Shown: positions 1-5,969 of the stretch, in pieces | Position numbering within the stretch: position 1 is the stretch's first letter | Layout of the letters: each line of letters starts with the position of its first letter | NCBI GenBank assembly: GCA_937981945.1 | Contig: CALJNJ010000323.1 | Coordinates: 1-8,753 of the forward strand | Reading direction: 5' to 3' | From: an uncultured Caulobacterales bacterium | Lineage (GTDB): Bacteria > Pseudomonadota > Alphaproteobacteria > Caulobacterales > Maricaulaceae | Length of the DNA: 8,753 nucleotides | Position numbers and translations under genes: made by a program | The notes under the pieces: model-generated | Seen by the model: only the letters and a program-made list of their open reading frames with translations | Database searches by the model: none | Told to the model about the DNA's origin: nothing

Positions 1-1
1 C

Positions 2-1726
2 GGCACCAAGCTTGCCTCAACCATGATCGAATCCCTTTCAAGTCTTCCGCAAAACCGGCTGGCCGGGGTCATCGCGATTACGGACGGACAGGTTCACGAC
101 ATTCCTGAAAACCCCGAAGGTCTCTTGCCCAAGGGCGTTCCTTTTCACGCGCTTATATTGAATGACGAAGAAAGCCGCGATCGCCGGATCAGCGCCATCG
201 TCGCCCCGCGTTTCGGACTGGTCGGCGAGCAAACTGATTTCCAAGTCCGGGTCGATGACCCGGGGCATGAGGGCGAAACGGCAACCATTCAAATCCGTGT
301 GAACGGTGAGTTGATTGCGCGTTTTCCGGCCAGTATCGGCAGCCTCGTTTCAATCCCGGTGACCATAGAGCGCCGCGGCACAAATACGGTTGAGCTCAAT
401 GTTGTCGCGGCCGAGGGAGAACTCACGCTCAAGAACAATATTTTTGTCTCGGAGATTTCGGGCATTCGCGACCGCATGCAGGTCTTACTTGTGACGGGAG
501 AACCTCACCGCGGCGGCCGGGCTTGGCGCAACCTTTTGAAAAGCGACCCGGCCGTTGATCTGGTTCACTTTACAATTTTGACCACGCCCGGGGTCAAGGT
601 CACCAATGCCCGAACCACAGAATTGTCATTGATCGCCTTCCCGACCCGTCAGCTTTTTGAAGAGAAACTCGATGAGTTTGATTTGATTATTTTCGACCGT
701 TTTACACGGCGAGAAACCCCCGGACGCGGCGGACGTGCCACGCCCATATTGCTGCCTTATTACATTCAAAACATCGCCACTTATGTTGAAAATGGCGGCG
801 CCTTACTCATGGCAACGGGTCCGGGCTTTGCCGGTGAAAACAGTTTGTACCGTACGGCGCTGGCCGGTGTCCTACCGGCCCGGCCCACAGGCGATATTTC
901 CGAATATGCTTACCGGGCGGAACTGACCGATAAAGGTCGTCGCCATCCGGTCACGTCCTCTTTCTCAGGAACGGACGATCGCAATTGGGGCGAGTGGTTT
1001 CGGATTGTCGAAAGCGATGTCCTAAGCGGCCATGTTTTGATGCAGGGCCCCGGGGAAGAACCGCTTTTGATTATGGAAAAAGTCGGAGACGGGCGAGTCG
1101 GAATGCTGATGTCAGATCAATCCTGGCTTTGGGCCAGAGGTTTTGACGGCGGCGGTCCCTATAGTGAACTCTTCAGACGGATGGCCCATTGGCTTCTTGG
1201 GGAACCGGACTTGGACGCGGAAAAGCTGACCGCCCGTGTGAACGGAGACGAGATTTTAATCGAGCGCTCAACCTTGGGCGACGGCAATCAAAAAGTCATC
1301 GTCCGAAAGCCGGACGGCACAGCGGAAACCATCCAATTAAGTGATGCCGGCGACGGGCTTTATCGCGGCGTCATCGCATCAGGCGGTCAAGGCGCCTATT
1401 TATTGAGCTCAGGTGATGTGAGTACGGTAACGGCGATCGGAGAACTTAATCCGAAAGAATATGGAAACTTGTCAACGACGCGGGAGTTTCTGGAGCCCCT
1501 GGCAAAGCTCAGCGGCGGCGCGGTTTTTGAAACCGGCAACGACATCCCGGAAATTCGCAAAGTTAAGCCGGGCGCAAAAACTTCCGGCGATAATGTGTTG
1601 GGCCTGATCGCTAATGATCAATATGTCACGAAAAACTCCAGACGCCGCCCGCTGGCCCCCGGCCTCTTATTCTTTGTATTATCAATTATCTGCCTGGCTT
1701 GGGCGTGGCGCCGCGAAGGCCAATAA
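2..1726 (+). CDS. Membrane protein with glutamine-amidotransferase-like domain (COG5426-like), 5' end missing
   Basis: The reading frame is open to the left edge (codons GTKLAST before the first ATG at 23), so the true start lies outside the window. Residue numbers here count from that ATG. A VWA-like strand with a TDG motif (VIAITDGQVHD) lies at 16-26. A beta-rich region at about 55-145 reads like an Ig-type domain. From about 150 to 395 there is a class-I glutamine-amidotransferase-like fold: LLVTGEP (155-161), FDLIIFDRF (219-227), YVENGGALLMATGPG (254-268) and GDGRVGMLMSDQ (355-366). No Cys-His catalytic pair is apparent, so it is probably not an active amidotransferase. One hydrophobic helix at about 545-561 followed by RREGQ anchors the C-terminus. 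Such proteins usually carry N-terminal helices as well and are encoded beside MoxR, DUF58 and BatA/DUF4159 genes in alphaproteobacteria; those would lie to the left. The biochemical role is unknown. Family placement is from memory of motifs. Confidence 0.85.
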   Translation, partial: GTKLASTMIESLSSLPQNRLAGVIAITDGQVHDIPENPEGLLPKGVPFHALILNDEESRDRRISAIVAPRFGLVGEQTDFQVRVDDPGHEGETATIQIRVNGELIARFPASIGSLVSIPVTIERRGTNTVELNVVAAEGELTLKNNIFVSEISGIRDRMQVLLVTGEPHRGGRAWRNLLKSDPAVDLVHFTILTTPGVKVTNARTTELSLIAFPTRQLFEEKLDEFDLIIFDRFTRRETPGRGGRATPILLPYYIQNIATYVENGGALLMATGPGFAGENSLYRTALAGVLPARPTGDISEYAYRAELTDKGRRHPVTSSFSGTDDRNWGEWFRIVESDVLSGHVLMQGPGEEPLLIMEKVGDGRVGMLMSDQSWLWARGFDGGGPYSELFRRMAHWLLGEPDLDAEKLTARVNGDEILIERSTLGDGNQKVIVRKPDGTAETIQLSDAGDGLYRGVIASGGQGAYLLSSGDVSTVTAIGELNPKEYGNLSTTREFLEPLAKLSGGAVFETGNDIPEIRKVKPGAKTSGDNVLGLIANDQYVTKNSRRRPLAPGLLFFVLSIICLAWAWRREGQ

Positions 1727-1795
1727 GAAAACCGTAAGGTTTCCACTGTATAAAGCCGGAGAAACACACGAATATTTGTGATATCCAAATGCCCC

Positions 1796-1802
1796 AAAAG
1801 GA
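1796..1802 (+). promoter_or_regulatory. Ribosome binding site deciding the lipoprotein start
   Basis: AAAAGGA lies eight bases before the ATG at 1811. The in-frame upstream ATG at 1778 has no comparable site, and using it would put a basic, non-hydrophobic leader in front of the lipoprotein signal peptide. The start at 1811 is therefore preferred. Confidence 0.65.
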
Positions 1803-1810
1803 TCCGGACC

Positions 1811-2242
1811 ATGACTATTAAATTTGTACTGGCAGCTGTTTGCGCCCTGACTTTAAGCGGATGCGGCGTGGCCAAAACAACGGCCAAAGTCGCGACTTTC
1901 CCCTTCAAAGCAGGCTATGAAGTCGTCGAAACAACCGGCGAAGGCGTTTACGCCACGGGAAAATTCGCAGGTAAAGGCGTCTACAACACCGGTAAATTTG
2001 CCGGCAAAGGGGTCTACAACGTCGGCAAAGGTGTCTATTATGTGGGCTCTGTCCCCGTAAAAATTACGGATGCGGCTCTGGATACGACCAGTAAAGTTCT
2101 CCGAATTACAACCCAAATGGTTGACCTCACAGGTAAGGTTGTGACCGTTTCGAGAGACATTCAGTCCTATGAGCTCGAACGGGAATTGCAGGCCATTAAA
2201 GGCGCGAAAAACATTATCAGCGTCTTGGTCGACGCGGTTTAA
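1811..2242 (+). CDS. Small lipoprotein with Gly/Tyr repeats, function unknown
   Basis: The product is 143 residues. The first 18 form a lipoprotein signal peptide: a short basic start (MTIKF), a hydrophobic core and the lipobox LSGC with lipidated Cys18. Gly at +2 suggests transfer to the outer membrane, which is inference. Residues 43-79 hold a repeat of eleven residues with the pattern G-(E/K)-G-V-Y-x-T-G-K-F-A, seen at 43-53 and 54-64, then shortened copies at 65-73 (GKGVYNVGK) and 74-79 (GVYYVG). The rest (about 83-143) has no cysteine and ends in a mixed amphipathic region (SYELERELQAIKGAKNII) and a hydrophobic tail. I do not recognise a named family. It follows the membrane-protein gene after 84 bases in which I see no clear terminator or promoter, so co-transcription is possible. 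An open frame on the opposite strand over this gene is a by-product of its repeats. Confidence 0.85.
   Translation: MTIKFVLAAVCALTLSGCGVAKTTAKVATFPFKAGYEVVETTGEGVYATGKFAGKGVYNTGKFAGKGVYNVGKGVYYVGSVPVKITDAALDTTSKVLRITTQMVDLTGKVVTVSRDIQSYELERELQAIKGAKNIISVLVDAV
1937..2047 (+). repeat. In-gene tandem repeat encoding GxGVYxxGKFA units
   Basis: Two full 33-base units (1937-1969 and 1970-2002) and two shortened units (2003-2029 and 2030-2047) encode the repeated Gly-Val-Tyr-Gly-Lys motif. The copies differ at many third codon positions (for example GGC/GGT/GGG for Gly and GTT/GTC for Val) while the residues stay alike. This points to an old duplication kept by selection on the protein, not to a recent slippage event. 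Confidence 0.8.
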
Positions 2243-2275
2243 GCAGCGGATCACATTAATTTGACAGCGCCGGAT

Positions 2276-2304
2276 TTGCCCGCCACCAAAATTTATGTTA
2301 TATT
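2276..2304 (+). promoter_or_regulatory. Sigma70-type promoter for the exported protein gene
   Basis: TTGCCC (2276-2281) is followed after 17 bases by TATATT (2299-2304) in the 88-base gap between the two plus-strand genes. A start of transcription near 2311 would leave a leader of about 20 bases containing the ribosome binding site. A perfect TTGACA at 2261-2266 sits just upstream but has no -10 at usable spacing. Confidence 0.5.
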
Positions 2305-2320
2305 ATGACTTCTTTTAGTC

Positions 2321-2326
2321 GGAGGA
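2321..2326 (+). promoter_or_regulatory. Shine-Dalgarno site of the exported protein gene
   Basis: GGAGGA ends four bases before the ATG at 2331. It is a strong site and fixes this start, which also gives a complete signal peptide. Confidence 0.75.
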
Positions 2327-2330
2327 CATA

Positions 2331-2936
2331 ATGCGCCATCTTTTCACATCTTTAATTCTGACAGCCGGATTGGTCGCGGCGATTCCCGCATCGGCGAAAA
2401 CCTATAAGAAGTTTGAATCGGATTTTAAAACTTCCGTATCAGGCGTGAAAGTGGAAGTCGTCATTGATGAAGAATTGGCCTGGCGCGGCGAAAACCTACC
2501 CAAAGACCGACGGGATCGCGGCAGTATTCGTAATTTCAATGACGGATTTGCAGGCAATGGATTTTACGGCGACAAGGACCTCGCCCGATTAGCAGAGCGT
2601 CTGGAAAACAGATTGGCCGAACGCTTGATGAAAGAAGGCATAGAGGTCAATGAAAACGCCTCTAATGTTTTACGGGTTAAGCTCATTGACGCCAAACCCA
2701 ATCGTCCGACCTTCAGACAATTGTCTAAAAACCCGTCTCTGTCTTTTAAAAGTTACGGGAAAGGCGGCGCGTCTTTCGAGGGTGAATTACTGTCAGCCTC
2801 CGGCGAGTCCAACGGGTCCGTTTCTTATGGCTGGTATGAATATGACATCAGAGACTCATACTACGGCGGAACATGGTCCGACGCGCGAACTGCCATTGAT
2901 CGGTTTTCCAAGAAAGTCGCCAAGAAGCTGAACTAA
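2331..2936 (+). CDS. Exported protein of unknown function, DUF3313-like
   Basis: The product is 201 residues. Residues 1-22 are a signal peptide (MRH, hydrophobic core, cleavage after PASA), so the mature protein starts at Lys23 in the periplasm or at the cell surface. There is no lipobox and no cysteine. The mature part shows an alternating strand (VSGVKVEVVIDEELAW), a charged segment, a helix rich in Leu, Glu and Arg (LARLAERLENRLAERLMKEG) followed by IEVNENASNVLRVKLIDAKP, a Gly/Ser-rich stretch with GGASFEGELL, and a Tyr-rich segment with W-x-D-A-R-T-A near the end. The order of a subunit-like helix, a strand ending in DAKPN, a GGA segment and a closing WSDA helix recalls DUF3313-type envelope proteins, but this is from memory and not a verified match. 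It has its own promoter and ends tail to tail with queE. Confidence 0.85.
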   Translation: MRHLFTSLILTAGLVAAIPASAKTYKKFESDFKTSVSGVKVEVVIDEELAWRGENLPKDRRDRGSIRNFNDGFAGNGFYGDKDLARLAERLENRLAERLMKEGIEVNENASNVLRVKLIDAKPNRPTFRQLSKNPSLSFKSYGKGGASFEGELLSASGESNGSVSYGWYEYDIRDSYYGGTWSDARTAIDRFSKKVAKKLN

Positions 2937-3565
2937 GGCACGCCCAACCATTTATGAGTTTGGACACTTAATCGCCATCGCGGATTCGCCAGGCAGTAGT
3001 TAAACGCGGCTGTCATATGCTCGGCCTGATTGTCATCATCCAAAGGCTGCAGCGAAAAGTTCTCGAAATCCAAATGCTCGAAATCTTCGGGACTGTTTTC
3101 CGCCTGCGGATAAACCAGCTTTAATTCCTGACCTGTCAATTGCACGATTTCCGTGTCGGCTTTCGGACTGACACACAGCCAATCAATGCCTTTGGGCGCC
3201 GCTATAGTTCCGTTGGACTCGACCGCAATTTTAAAGCCGGCCGCTTTGAGGGCTGTGATCAACATGCCGTCAAGCTGGAGCAAAGGCTCGCCGCCCGTGC
3301 ACACAATCCAGGGCTGACCTTTTCCGGCAGGCCAAAGTGACATGCACTGCGCCGCCAGATCTTCGGCCAGATCGAACTTTCCTCCGCCCGGTCCGTCAGT
3401 CCCGACAAAATCCGTATCGCAAAATTTGCAAATGGCTTTGGCGCGGTCGCGCTCCAAACCTGACCACAAATTACAGCCCGCAAAGCGCAGAAAAACGGCC
3501 GGCAGACCGGTTTGTGCCCCCTCACCCTGGACCGTCAGATACATTTCTTTGACAGCATAAATCAT
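2933..3565 (-). CDS. queE: 7-carboxy-7-deazaguanine synthase QueE
   Basis: QueE is a cytoplasmic radical-SAM enzyme that contracts the ring of 6-carboxy-tetrahydropterin to 7-carboxy-7-deazaguanine, on the way to preQ0 and queuosine in tRNA. The 210-residue product has the family's start ([14 protein letters not shown], 3-16), [15 protein letters not shown] (20-34) and the iron-sulfur cysteines C31, C46 and C49. Their spacing, CX14CX2C, is the long variant known from Burkholderia-type QueE in place of the usual CX3CX2C. SAM-binding signatures are TGGEP (90-94) and SNGT (117-120), with SPKA (133-136) and SLQP (171-174) further on. The start codon overlaps the queC stop as ATGA, and no good ribosome binding site precedes it, so translation is probably coupled to queC. 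queD is not in the window. Confidence 0.96.
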   Translation of the reverse strand: MIYAVKEMYLTVQGEGAQTGLPAVFLRFAGCNLWSGLERDRAKAICKFCDTDFVGTDGPGGGKFDLAEDLAAQCMSLWPAGKGQPWIVCTGGEPLLQLDGMLITALKAAGFKIAVESNGTIAAPKGIDWLCVSPKADTEIVQLTGQELKLVYPQAENSPEDFEHLDFENFSLQPLDDDNQAEHMTAAFNYCLANPRWRLSVQTHKWLGVP

Positions 3566-4275
3566 ATGTCAAACTGACCGCTTTTATAGTTCGTCCAGCC
3601 CTTTGCCCGCAAATCACAAGCGGGGCAAGTTCCGCATCCATATCCCCAATCATGACGCAGAGACCGGTCACCCAAATAACAAGTATGGGTTTCTTCCAAA
3701 ATAATGTCGATCAGTTCCGCTCCGCCCAGATCTTCGGCCATTTTCCAGGCGCCGGCTTTGCTCACATGCATGAGCGGTGTTTCCAAGATGAAGGCCTTAT
3801 CCATGCCCAGCGAAATCGACTCCATGGTTCGGTCAAGGGTCTCATGCCGGCAGTCAGGATAGCCCGAGAAATCCGCTTCGCACATTCCGCCGATCAATGT
3901 GGTGATGCCGCGGCCATATCCGAGCGCCGCCGCAAAATTCAGAAAGATGAGGTTTCGTCCGGGAACAAAGGTCGAGGGTAAACCATCCACATTGGTTTCG
4001 ATATTATTATCGCGGGTGAGCGCCGTTTCGCTGATCGTTCCGAGTACCGACAAATCCAGTAAATGATCAGGTCCGAGCTTTTCCGACCAAGACGGCTTTA
4101 ACCCGGCAACTCCGCGCCGCGCCGCGTCCCGGCATTGCAGCTCTACACTATGGCGCTGATCGTAATCAAACCCGACAGTTTCGACCGCGTCATAGCGTTC
4201 CAGCGCCCATGCCAAACAGATCGCCGAGTCTTGCCCGCCTGAATACATTAATAATGCTATGCTTTTCTCAGTCAT
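3562..4275 (-). CDS. queC: 7-cyano-7-deazaguanine synthase QueC
   Basis: QueC uses ATP and ammonia to turn 7-carboxy-7-deazaguanine, the QueE product, into the nitrile preQ0. The 237-residue protein has the PP-loop ATP pyrophosphatase motif SGGQDS at 12-17, the FDYDQRH segment (36-42), FVPGRN (103-108), [16 protein letters not shown] (128-143), and the zinc-binding cysteines C199, C214, C217 and C220 in CYLGD and [10 protein letters not shown]. Length and motif order are normal for the family, and all expected key residues are present. It is first in a two-gene unit with queE, overlapping it by four bases. Upstream, 71 bases separate it from a divergent gene. Its ribosome binding site is weak: AGGGGA lies about 14 bases before the ATG, inside a possible small hairpin. 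Confidence 0.97.
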   Translation of the reverse strand: MTEKSIALLMYSGGQDSAICLAWALERYDAVETVGFDYDQRHSVELQCRDAARRGVAGLKPSWSEKLGPDHLLDLSVLGTISETALTRDNNIETNVDGLPSTFVPGRNLIFLNFAAALGYGRGITTLIGGMCEADFSGYPDCRHETLDRTMESISLGMDKAFILETPLMHVSKAGAWKMAEDLGGAELIDIILEETHTCYLGDRSLRHDWGYGCGTCPACDLRAKGWTNYKSGQFDI

Positions 4276-4279
4276 GGAC

Positions 4280-4294
4280 GGGGCCTATATCCCC
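4280..4294 (-). promoter_or_regulatory. Possible leader hairpin covering the queC ribosome binding site
   Basis: On the minus strand, GGGG and CCCC separated by seven bases lie just before the queC ATG. The GGGG belongs to the only purine-rich stretch that could serve as ribosome binding site. The stem is only four GC pairs, so the structure may be chance. It does not match the preQ1 riboswitch layouts I know. Confidence 0.25.
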
Positions 4295-4313
4295 TAATGA
4301 TCGCCCTGTCCGG

Positions 4314-4328
4314 TGGCACCTTTCTTGC
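4314..4328 (+). promoter_or_regulatory. Sigma54-type (-24/-12) promoter
   Basis: TGGCAC (4314-4319), five bases, then TTGC (4325-4328) matches the core of the RpoN consensus with the exact GG-N10-GC spacing. It departs from the full consensus at the base after TGGCAC (C, not G) and after TTGC (G, not A/T). It lies in the divergent gap and points toward the secreted protein gene. Transcription would start near 4340. No activator binding site was recognised upstream; such sites would fall inside queC. Confidence 0.55.
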
Positions 4329-4346
4329 GAGATAAAATATATTCGT

Positions 4347-4841
4347 ATGAAAACGGGACATTTGGTGAAAAAGAGATACGTCATTATGGGGATCGCTGTG
4401 GCAGAGCTTCTGACTCTTCCGGCCGCTGCCCATATGTGGGGCGAATATAAAATCCAAAAGAAACCTCATGTGATCGCCGCGATTATCGATGAAAACCCCG
4501 GTATCAGCCGCTATTTCGTCAGCAGTGACGGGCCCTTTACCATAACGGCCGACAAGCTGTCGGGACCCGTTCTGACGCGGGTGATCCAAAGCGGCAAAAT
4601 TGGTGACATTGTATTTGGCGAAAAGGCTCAATTACCGGGTCCGGATCTCAAATGCGCCGAAACTGACACGGATAAAGCGGTCATCTACGCGGCCGATAAG
4701 CCAACCATTGTCAGCAAAGGCGAAGTTGTCAGCAATGCCGTTTTGATTACCCTGGTATATGATAAATCGGCGGCGCCAAAATTTGATTTCAAAGCCGGCC
4801 ACCAACAAACACCCAACGCGCAGGCTTGCAGACCTGTGTAA
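4347..4841 (+). CDS. Small secreted protein of unknown function
   Basis: From the ATG at 4347 the product is 164 residues. It carries a signal peptide with KKR at 8-10, a hydrophobic core (YVIMGIAVAELLTL) and probable cleavage at AAA-H, residues 26-29. Earlier in-frame ATGs at 4209 and 4254 lie inside queC and would add a long non-secretory leader. GTG at 4365 would give a more compact signal peptide starting M-KKR and would leave a leader of about 25 bases from the predicted sigma54 start, so it is a serious alternative; neither has a strong ribosome binding site. The mature part looks mostly beta, with two cysteines (C103 in DLKCAE and C161 in ACRPV) that could form a disulfide. I do not recognise the family. 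The MaoC-type gene follows after 34 bases, so the two may share a transcript. Confidence 0.75.
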   Translation: MKTGHLVKKRYVIMGIAVAELLTLPAAAHMWGEYKIQKKPHVIAAIIDENPGISRYFVSSDGPFTITADKLSGPVLTRVIQSGKIGDIVFGEKAQLPGPDLKCAETDTDKAVIYAADKPTIVSKGEVVSNAVLITLVYDKSAAPKFDFKAGHQQTPNAQACRPV

Positions 4842-4861
4842 GATTGGTTTATGCGAACCAT

Positions 4862-4869
4862 AAAAGGAG
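4862..4869 (+). promoter_or_regulatory. Shine-Dalgarno site of the MaoC-type gene
   Basis: AAAAGGAG ends six bases before the ATG at 4876 and fixes this start. A short inverted repeat (TGGTT at 4845-4849, AACCA at 4856-4860) sits right before it but has no T-run and is not called a terminator. Confidence 0.75.
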
Positions 4870-4875
4870 TTCGCC

Positions 4876-5331
4876 ATGGCCGGATTATATTTTGAAGAAT
4901 TTATTGTCGGACAGGTCATTTCCCATGAACTGCGCCGAACCGTGACCGAAGCGGATAATATGCTGTTTTCAAATATGACATTAAATCCGCAGCCCCTGCA
5001 CATCGATTTCGATTTCGCGTCAAAGACAGAGTTTGGGAAACCCTTGGTCAACAGCCTGTTTACCCTCGGTTTAATGATCGGCATATCCGTCAATGACACG
5101 ACCATCGGCACAACGGTCGGCAATCTGGGTATGAGCGAAGTTAAATTCCCGCACCCACTATTTCACGGCGATACGGTTCGCGTGGAAACTGAGATCAAGG
5201 CCGTGAGAGAGAGCAAATCCCGACCGACACAAGGCATTGTGACCTTTGTTCACCGCGCCTTTAATCAACATGATGATTTGGTCGCCTTTTGCGAGCGGGC
5301 GGCGCTCATGCATAAAAAGCCCAAGAGCTAG
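4876..5331 (+). CDS. MaoC-family hotdog protein (probable enoyl-CoA hydratase-like)
   Basis: The 151-residue protein is a single hotdog domain of the MaoC type: GLYFEEFIVGQV (3-14) and an EAD helix, the active-site segment TLNPQPLHID (35-44) entering the central helix, FGKPLVNSLFTLGLMIGISV (53-72, hotdog helix and turn), VGNLGMSEVKFPHPLFHGDTVRVETEI (81-107), and a final strand with VTFVHRAFNQ. In typical members the motif is G-D-x-N-P-x-H-x-D with catalytic Asp and His. Here His42 and Asp44 remain, but the catalytic Asp position aligns with Asn37. A family with T-x-N-x-x-P-L-H-x-D is known among MaoC proteins encoded near acyl-CoA lyase genes, but none is next to this gene. The substrate is therefore open; a CoA-ester is likely. 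It is cytoplasmic, with no signal peptide. The YqaA-type gene follows after 26 bases. Confidence 0.9.
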   Translation: MAGLYFEEFIVGQVISHELRRTVTEADNMLFSNMTLNPQPLHIDFDFASKTEFGKPLVNSLFTLGLMIGISVNDTTIGTTVGNLGMSEVKFPHPLFHGDTVRVETEIKAVRESKSRPTQGIVTFVHRAFNQHDDLVAFCERAALMHKKPKS

Positions 5332-5357
5332 GCTCTATTCCGCTCTTTCAGAAACAA

Positions 5358-5921
5358 TTGGAAAAAGTCACAACTGCGGCCGGCAGTATTTATGCGTTGT
5401 GGATATTGGGCGTGGTGTCATTTCTGGAAAGTGCCTTTCTCCCCATTCCTGTAGATGCCTTTTCCCTGCCGGTCATGCTGGCGTCGCGAAAAAGACTTTG
5501 GCAGGCAGCCTTGGTAGCCTCGATTGCATCCGTTTTAGGCGGCATATGCGGTTATTTAATCGGCGCGTTTCTGACGGAAACCCTCGGCGCATGGATCATC
5601 AATGCTTACGGACTGGAAACAGAGTTTAAAGGCTTTCAAAATCAGTTGGACAGTAAAGGACCGGGGATCATATTTTTCGGCGCCCTCACCCCTATTCCTT
5701 ACAAAATTGTGGCCATAGCAGCGGGTGTGGCCAAATATAATTTAGCGATCTTCATTGCCGTCTCTGCGCTCGGACGGAGCCTGAGATTTTTTGGCATTGC
5801 GTCAACCGTCTACTTATTTGGTCCGGCGTTTATGCGGCTGACCAAAAACCATACGGGGCTGGTGCTGGCCACCCTCATTATCGGCACGGCCGCCGGGTTC
5901 GCCGCTCTGTTCTTCTTATAA
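5358..5921 (+). CDS. YqaA/DedA-family membrane protein (VTT domain), TTG start
   Basis: The 187-residue product is an inner-membrane protein of the DedA superfamily, YqaA branch. Visible signatures are WILGVVSFLESAFLPIPVD (15-33), with the acidic residue and the PIP turn of the first re-entrant hairpin; a glycine-rich helix (VLGGICGYLIGAFL, 59-72); GALTPIPYKIVAIAAG (108-123), the second hairpin; and LGRSLRFF (138-145), with the conserved arginines. A last hydrophobic helix occupies about 168-187. Relatives take part in lipid (undecaprenyl phosphate or phospholipid) transport across the membrane, but the role of the YqaA branch is not settled. No ATG fits: the TTG at 5358 gives LEKVTTAAGS, which lines up with the usual start of relatives, although no clear ribosome binding site precedes it. 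It probably shares a transcript with the MaoC-type gene. Confidence 0.9.
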   Translation: MEKVTTAAGSIYALWILGVVSFLESAFLPIPVDAFSLPVMLASRKRLWQAALVASIASVLGGICGYLIGAFLTETLGAWIINAYGLETEFKGFQNQLDSKGPGIIFFGALTPIPYKIVAIAAGVAKYNLAIFIAVSALGRSLRFFGIASTVYLFGPAFMRLTKNHTGLVLATLIIGTAAGFAALFFL

Positions 5922-5945
5922 AAAAACCCGCGCTCAAGGCGCGGG
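5919..5945 (-). terminator. Intrinsic terminator of the TonB-dependent receptor gene
   Basis: Read on the minus strand, the perfect 7-bp GC stem (CCCGCGC/GCGCGGG, plus-strand arms 5927-5933 and 5939-5945, five-base loop) is followed by a run of T. It lies 24 bases past the receptor stop. On the plus strand there is no T-run after the hairpin, so it ends the YqaA-type transcript poorly if at all. The T-run overlaps the stop codon of the YqaA-type gene. Confidence 0.85.
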
Positions 5946-5969
5946 CAAGGAGTGAAATTGTACCGCTTC

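Noticed and set aside
1729..1742. Small hairpin (AAACC-GTAA-GGTTT) after the first gene as a terminator
   Set aside because: The stem is only five pairs, mostly AT, and there is no T-run after it.
1853..2254. A 133-codon open frame on the minus strand opposite the lipoprotein gene
   Set aside because: It has no ribosome binding site and no recognisable domain, and its openness follows from the repetitive codons of the plus-strand gene, which has a clear signal peptide and lipobox.
2261..2266. Perfect TTGACA hexamer as -35 of a promoter
   Set aside because: No acceptable -10 lies 16-18 bases downstream; the pair TTGCCC/TATATT has correct spacing and is preferred.
4280..4294. preQ1 riboswitch upstream of queC
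   Set aside because: The region lacks the C-rich loop and A-rich tail expected for class I, and it is too short for the other classes.
4845..4860. Inverted repeat TGGTT-N6-AACCA before the MaoC-type gene
   Set aside because: It is a five-pair stem without a T-run, so it is not supported as a terminator. It could be an operator, but nothing else supports that.
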